DNA from: Candidatus Aminicenantota bacterium | GTDB taxonomy: Bacteria; Acidobacteriota; UBA6911; RPQK01; JAJDTT01 | Assembly (NCBI GenBank): GCA_026706325.1 | Contig: JAPOYZ010000120.1 | Location: 1-9,911 of the forward strand | Length of the DNA stretch: 9,911 nucleotides | Direction of reading: 5' to 3' | In this document: piece after piece, positions 6,692-9,911 of the stretch | Layout: the number at the start of each line of letters is the position of its first letter | How positions within the stretch are numbered: position 1 is the first letter of the stretch | Translations under genes and position numbers: made by a program | Notes under the pieces: model-generated | What the model saw: only the letters and a program-made list of their open reading frames with translations | What the model was told of the DNA's origin: nothing | The model's database searches: none

Positions 6692-7966
6692 CTAATGATG
6701 TCCGACCATCCGGGCCTTCAGCAGCTCGGATTTCAGGTGGAAGGAGCCATTGACCACCACCGACTCGCCTGCCTGCAAGCCGCTCACGATTTCCACAGTG
6801 GATCCGGAGCGGCGGCCGGCCTGGACCCGGCGGACTCGAAAGGAGGTCTCTCCCTCGGGAACGAACAGGACCTCCTCCCCGTCCAGGTTTTGCAGTGCGG
6901 CCAGCGGTGCGACGACCGCTTCCCTGCCGGTGCCGGCGCCGATGGCGATGGTGGCGAACATCTCTCTCTTGAGCCGCCGGCCGGGGTTGTTCAGCTCGCA
7001 ACGCACCTCGACGGTTCGCGTCTCCGGATCGAGCGCGTCGCCAACGTAGGTGATGCGAGCCGGAAAGGTCCTGCCGGGATAAGCGCGCACCGACACCTTC
7101 ACTGCCTGTCCGTTTTGCAGCGAGGAGAGGTGCTGCTCCGGGACCTGGGCCATCACCCACAGGCTCCTCAGGTCGCTGATGACATAGAGCGAGTCCGACG
7201 CCGCGACCACGGCGCCCGGAGTGACCATACGCTCGATAATGGTGCCTGAAATCGGCGAACGCACCTCGATCAAGTGCTGCTCCTCATGCTCGCGATGGTG
7301 CTCGCCGGCCGCGCTCGGCAGCCGCTCCGGGGAAAGTCCCAAGTAGCGCAGGTGGATCTCGGTACGCTTTACTCCGGCCTCGGCGATTTCGAGAAACATC
7401 TCGGCGCTGCGCAATTTCGATTCGGCCTCCTGCACCTTCTGGAGAGAGCCGGCCTTCAACTCATGCAGGCGGGACGCCCGCTTGTAGGTTTCCTGGGCGA
7501 ACTGCAGTTCCGTCTGTCTTCGTTCCAATTCGGCCCGGGCTTCCCAATAGGAAGCCTCGGCGTCATGGACCTCGTGGCTGTGAAGGCGCGCGAGCACGTG
7601 TCCTTTTTCGACGTCCTTGCCCACCGACTCGCAACACGCGACAACGACTCCTTCGGCGAGCGAGCCCACACGCGCGGTCGCGTCCTGGTTGATGGTGATC
7701 CGTCCCGGGACCTGCAGCTCTATTTCGAGTTTTCCGGTTTCCGCTTCGGCGAGGGTGATGCCGGCAATTCGGATCGCCTCCTCGTCGAGTCGAATCAAAC
7801 CCGGATCGTGTGCCGCGTCGGCTTCAACCGGCTCCGTTTCGGCAGCCGGCTCCGCTTCGGCGGCCGGTGCCGGGCATCCGGCGCCCGCCAGCATCAGAAA
7901 TGCGGCCACCGGCAAGGAAATTCGCCGGAATTCAGGTTCCAGAGTTCGCATGGTCACCAGCTTCAC
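6692..7966 (-). CDS. czcB: Periplasmic adaptor (membrane fusion protein) of the RND efflux system, CzcB/CusB type
   Basis: A 424-residue membrane-fusion protein linking the pump to the outer-membrane channel. The N-terminal leader ends LMLAGAGC (Cys31), so it is probably a lipoprotein, although Gly at -3 is unusual. A Pro/Ala/Glu-rich linker (32-52) follows, then the beta-barrel/lipoyl first half (VPGRITINQDATARVGSLAEG, about 86-106, to LARLHSHE), an alpha-hairpin coiled coil (about 134-210, rich in Glu/Arg/Leu), the second lipoyl half (VRSPISGTIIERMVTPG, 235-251), and the beta-barrel and proximal domains. A His/Glu-rich insert GEHHREHEEQH (221-231), a Cys111-Cys112 pair and a terminal HH may bind metal. 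The GTG start at 7966 overlaps the upstream stop as GTGA and has AGGA 7 nt before it; ATG at 7951 is an alternative. Both starts leave an intact export signal. Confidence 0.93.
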   Translation of the reverse strand: MKLVTMRTLEPEFRRISLPVAAFLMLAGAGCPAPAAEAEPAAETEPVEADAAHDPGLIRLDEEAIRIAGITLAEAETGKLEIELQVPGRITINQDATARVGSLAEGVVVACCESVGKDVEKGHVLARLHSHEVHDAEASYWEARAELERRQTELQFAQETYKRASRLHELKAGSLQKVQEAESKLRSAEMFLEIAEAGVKRTEIHLRYLGLSPERLPSAAGEHHREHEEQHLIEVRSPISGTIIERMVTPGAVVAASDSLYVISDLRSLWVMAQVPEQHLSSLQNGQAVKVSVRAYPGRTFPARITYVGDALDPETRTVEVRCELNNPGRRLKREMFATIAIGAGTGREAVVAPLAALQNLDGEEVLFVPEGETSFRVRRVQAGRRSGSTVEIVSGLQAGESVVVNGSFHLKSELLKARMVGHH

Positions 7967-9285
7967 TCGACCATCCTGCCAAATTGCGCCGCCGTTTGGG
8001 CCCCATCCGCAGGCAACAGGAGATTCGGTGTCCCGGAGGCAGTCTCCAGATCCACCCAGCTCAATTGGTAGTCGAACACCAATCGCGAGTGGAACAGGTC
8101 GAGCTCGTTCTGGGCGCGCTGGGCGTCGAGCACATCGAGCAGCTCGAGCCCTCCTTCCTGGTATGCGGCGAGCGCGATCCGGGAGGTCTCCCGCGCACGG
8201 TCAAGGACCCCGGTCTCCATCGAGCGCAACATCTCCGAACGCCGCCGCACCGTCTCCACCGCGGTGGCCACCTGGGCGGAAATGCGCGCTTCCGCTGCCC
8301 GCAGGGCCGCTTCACGGCGGCGGACTTCGGCCAAGGCCTGTCCGATCCGGCCCGCGTTGTCGTCGCGAACCGGCAACGGAATCGAGATCCCGCCGATGAG
8401 CGTGTTGAACTCGTTGGTCCGCTTGTAACCAACATAGGGTCTCACGTCGGGCCGCGCCAGCGACCGTTGCAACTCTACGGCCGCGCGGGCGCGCTCCACC
8501 TGAGCCTGGCCCAGCAGGATCTCCACGCGATGGGCCAAGGCCTTCTCCGCGGTCAGCCGGGTGGCGTCGGCGTTGTCCCAACTCAGGTCGACGGGCCATG
8601 CGTCCGGCTGTTGCAGCTCAAAGCCGGTACTCAACTCCGCGATCCCCATCGCCTCCAGCACGGCAATCTTCGCACGGCTGACCTCCATTTCGGCGCCGGA
8701 GAGGGCCAGTTCGGAACGTCCGACTTCGACTCGAACCTTGATCAGGTCCACTTCGGCCGTCGCGCCCAGCCGCACGCGCACCTCGTGATAATCCTCCAGA
8801 CGTTCCAGGGTTTCGCGGCTGCGCTCCAGCATCTTCACGTCGCTCACGGTTGCCAGAGCGTTCCAATAGGCCTTCTTGACACTCTGGCGAATCCTCCAGG
8901 CAGCCAGTTGGCGTTCGTACTCCGCGATACGTTCATCGGCCTCGGCAAGCTCGATCCGCCGCGTCCGCTTGCCCGCCGTCTCGATCGGCACACTCACCCA
9001 CGCAAACAGGTCAAGGTCGCGGGCGGCCGAAAAGCCCGGGTTGCCGTAGAACCGCCAGTTCTCGGTCTGCAAGGAGAGTACGGGGTTCGGCGACAGAGCG
9101 GCCTGCCGTGTCGAGCCGGTCCGCGCTTCGATCGCCGCCCGGGCGGCGTCCAGGTCGGCGTGACGGGAGAGTGCGATTTCGATGGCATGATCAAGTTCAA
9201 GAATTCCGGGGAGCGGCTGAGCTCGAAGTCCGAGCGTCAGGCCGGCCGAAACGAGGAGTGTGCCGGCTACAAGTTTTTTCGCCAT
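7963..9285 (-). CDS. czcC: Outer-membrane factor (TolC family) of the RND efflux system, CzcC/CusC type
   Basis: A 440-residue outer-membrane efflux protein. The start at 9285 gives a clean Sec signal peptide (MAKKLVAGTLLVSAGLTLGLRA, cleaved near residue 22) and has AAGGAGG 6 nt upstream. The longer frame from 9339 would put 18 extra residues before the signal and is rejected. Two OEP repeats follow: LELDHAIEIALSRH-D (about 28-42) with SPNPVLSL, long helices (about 105-200) and GATAEVDLIKVRVE; then the second repeat with IGGISIPLP(V)RD-NAG-I, helices (about 320-380) and YQEGGLELLDVLDAQR near the end. No lipobox Cys is present, unlike many CusC/OprM proteins. It would form the trimeric channel-tunnel that completes the pump. 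First gene of the operon; its TGA overlaps the adaptor start. Confidence 0.94.
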   Translation of the reverse strand: MAKKLVAGTLLVSAGLTLGLRAQPLPGILELDHAIEIALSRHADLDAARAAIEARTGSTRQAALSPNPVLSLQTENWRFYGNPGFSAARDLDLFAWVSVPIETAGKRTRRIELAEADERIAEYERQLAAWRIRQSVKKAYWNALATVSDVKMLERSRETLERLEDYHEVRVRLGATAEVDLIKVRVEVGRSELALSGAEMEVSRAKIAVLEAMGIAELSTGFELQQPDAWPVDLSWDNADATRLTAEKALAHRVEILLGQAQVERARAAVELQRSLARPDVRPYVGYKRTNEFNTLIGGISIPLPVRDDNAGRIGQALAEVRRREAALRAAEARISAQVATAVETVRRRSEMLRSMETGVLDRARETSRIALAAYQEGGLELLDVLDAQRAQNELDLFHSRLVFDYQLSWVDLETASGTPNLLLPADGAQTAAQFGRMVE

Positions 9286-9291
9286 CTGTTG

Positions 9292-9298
9292 CCTCCTT
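9292..9298 (-). promoter_or_regulatory. Ribosome binding site of the outer-membrane factor gene
   Basis: The minus strand reads AAGGAGG, a perfect Shine-Dalgarno, 6 nt before the ATG at 9285. It decides the start against the upstream in-frame ATG at 9339. Confidence 0.85.
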
Positions 9299-9305
9299 GC
9301 CAGCG

Positions 9306-9311
9306 ATTCTA
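9306..9311 (-). promoter_or_regulatory. Possible -10 box for the efflux operon
   Basis: The minus strand reads TAGAAT (5 of 6 to TATAAT), about 20 nt before the start codon. A start of transcription 7 nt on would leave a leader just long enough to hold the ribosome site. No convincing -35 is seen at 16-19 bp, and no MerR-type 19-bp-spacer dyad, so a metal-responsive promoter of that kind is not evident. Confidence 0.3.
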
Positions 9312-9355
9312 CGCGCAATACGCCGCCATGGGGCCCCAAAGCCCTGGTGAGAGAT

Positions 9356-9416
9356 AGGAGCGGGGGTTTTCAACCCCTGATTTCGGAGGACGGGGGGACT
9401 AAAAGTCCCCCCTCCT
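9356..9416. repeat. Paired-hairpin intergenic repeat, copy B (61 bp, REPIN/MITE-like)
   Basis: Same design and orientation as the copy at 3501-3567. It starts AGGAGC-GGGGG and ends CCCCCCTCCT, giving inverted ends. The first hairpin is GGGGTT/AACCCC (9363-9368 with 9372-9377, loop TTC). The second is GGGGGGACT/AGTCCCCCC (9392-9400 with 9404-9412, loop AAA), extended by AGGA/TCCT (9387-9390 with 9413-9416) around a single bulged C at 9391. The spacer between hairpins is 14 nt here against 20 nt in the other copy. The element ends 2 nt from the stop codon of the oxidoreductase gene. Confidence 0.75.
9387..9416 (-). terminator. Hairpin at the 3' end of the oxidoreductase gene
   Basis: On the minus strand a stem of 13 bp with one bulged base and a 3-nt loop begins 2 nt after the oxidoreductase stop (TAG, 9421-9419). 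As in the other copy, no U-run follows, so a role as 3' stabiliser or transcription barrier between this gene and the efflux operon is likelier than a textbook terminator. Confidence 0.4.
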
Positions 9417-9418
9417 GG

Positions 9419-9911
9419 CTACAGCGTCCAGCCCTTGCGGTATTCCTTGTGGACCAACTGCTGGGCGGCCGCGGAGTTGGTGACTCGCAGCGACGGCGCG
9501 TCCCACTCGATGGTCCGGCCGCTCCGATAGGCCACGACCCCCAGCAGGACCGCCTCGGTGAGGGCGCCCGAATAGTCGAAATTGCAGTTGGCGGTCCCGC
9601 CGGACTTGATGGCGTCGATCCATTCCTGGTGATGTCCGGGCGACCGGGGAATGGAGGGGTCCGGGCGCTTGAAACCGGCGAACTTCTCCACCGGCAACAG
9701 CATGTGCTCCGAGTAGCTGGAGAGGATCATGCCTTCGGAACCGACGAAGAGCTGCCCGCGGTCCGGGTCCAGGGGCTGGCCCTCCGCGTCCTTGTATCCG
9801 GCCAGGAGGTCCGGCTTCTTCCCGCCGTCGTACCACTTCAACGTCACCGGCGGGAGGGAGCCCCGGGCCGGATACTCGTAGGTCACGACCAGACCGGCAG
9901 TCGCGCTCTCC
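9419..9911 (-). CDS. Gfo/Idh/MocA-family oxidoreductase (C-terminal part, cut by window edge)
   Basis: The last 163 or so residues of a protein whose start lies beyond the window. The visible part opens TYEYPARGSLPPVTLKWYDGGKKP, a phrase typical of the C-terminal substrate domain of the Gfo/Idh/MocA proteins abundant in Planctomycetota and Acidobacteriota (cited here by its blocks TYEYPARG and LKWYDGGKKP). It continues with GSEGMILSSYSEHMLLP, the H-x-EWIDAIKSGG motif (SPGHHQEWIDAIKSG), NFDYSGALTEAVLLG and YRSGRTIEWD, all standard for this group. The NAD(P)-binding Rossmann domain and any Tat leader are outside the window. Such enzymes oxidise or reduce sugars and related polyols; the substrate cannot be assigned. 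It ends at TAG 9421-9419, followed directly by a hairpin repeat. A GTG at 9886 lies inside this frame and is not taken as the start, because the conserved reading frame continues upstream to the edge. Confidence 0.92.
   Translation of the reverse strand, partial: ESATAGLVVTYEYPARGSLPPVTLKWYDGGKKPDLLAGYKDAEGQPLDPDRGQLFVGSEGMILSSYSEHMLLPVEKFAGFKRPDPSIPRSPGHHQEWIDAIKSGGTANCNFDYSGALTEAVLLGVVAYRSGRTIEWDAPSLRVTNSAAAQQLVHKEYRKGWTL

Noticed and set aside
5060..7249. A 729-codon open frame on the plus strand opposite the pump and adaptor genes
   Set aside because: Its product is dominated by His, Gln, Asp, Arg and Gly with no domain, the usual outcome of reading high-GC coding DNA on the opposite strand. 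The minus-strand genes there are unmistakable.
9283..9339. A longer start for the outer-membrane factor at 9339
   Set aside because: It would add 18 residues before a good signal peptide and lacks a ribosome site, whereas 9285 has a perfect AAGGAGG 6 nt upstream.
7810..9357. A 515-codon plus-strand open frame opposite the outer-membrane factor gene
   Set aside because: A low-complexity, domain-free antisense shadow of a well-supported TolC-family gene.
1..9911. tRNA, rRNA, riboswitch, insertion-sequence transposase or phage genes
   Set aside because: I looked for these on both strands and saw no cloverleaf, conserved rRNA block or transposase motif.

Overview
The window is high-GC bacterial DNA, densely packed with genes. 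Nearly all of them lie on the minus strand; a two-gene toxin-antitoxin module is the only plus-strand unit. Two neighbouring genes start with twin-arginine (Tat) type leaders, one a large GH42-like glycosidase and the other an amidase. A Gfo/Idh/MocA-type oxidoreductase and a heavy-metal efflux operon are also present. This mix is typical of Acidobacteriota (Bryobacter/Solibacter-like), with Planctomycetota or a related uncultured lineage as alternatives. That placement is an inference from gene content and codon use, not from a marker gene.

Layout, left to right. 1-435 (-) is the N-terminal 145 residues of a Tat-exported amidase-signature enzyme, cut by the window edge. 453-2615 (-) is a Tat-exported GH42-like beta-galactosidase homologue lying 17 nt upstream of the amidase, probably in one operon. 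Its usual acid/base motif (NE) reads DG. 2616-2800 is a divergent intergenic region with a small palindrome, short direct repeats and a perfect TATAAT box. 2801-3375 (+) is a RHH antitoxin/MazF toxin pair, overlapping by 7 nt; the antitoxin looks leaderless. 3376-3565 is a convergent intergenic region ending in a hairpin-rich repeat. 3566-9285 (-) is a complete three-gene CzcCBA/CusCBA-type RND efflux operon: outer-membrane factor, then periplasmic adaptor, then inner-membrane pump. 9286-9418 holds the operon's leader and a second copy of the repeat. 9419-9911 (-) is the C-terminal part of a Gfo/Idh/MocA-family oxidoreductase.

How the genes work together. The pump, adaptor and outer-membrane factor should form one tripartite complex exporting metal ions across both membranes. 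The pump carries the DFG-D-E signature of divalent-cation (Co/Zn/Cd/Ni) HME-RND proteins rather than the monovalent Cu/Ag type. The amidase and the GH42-like protein are probably a co-exported catabolic pair. The MazEF-type module is autonomous and of visibly lower GC.

The most interesting non-coding signal is a pair of 61-67 bp elements (3501-3567 and 9356-9416). They share sequence, orientation, terminal inverted repeats and internal hairpins, and each sits within 0-2 nt of the stop codon of a minus-strand gene. They look like a REPIN/MITE-like repeat family that may also serve as 3'-end hairpins.
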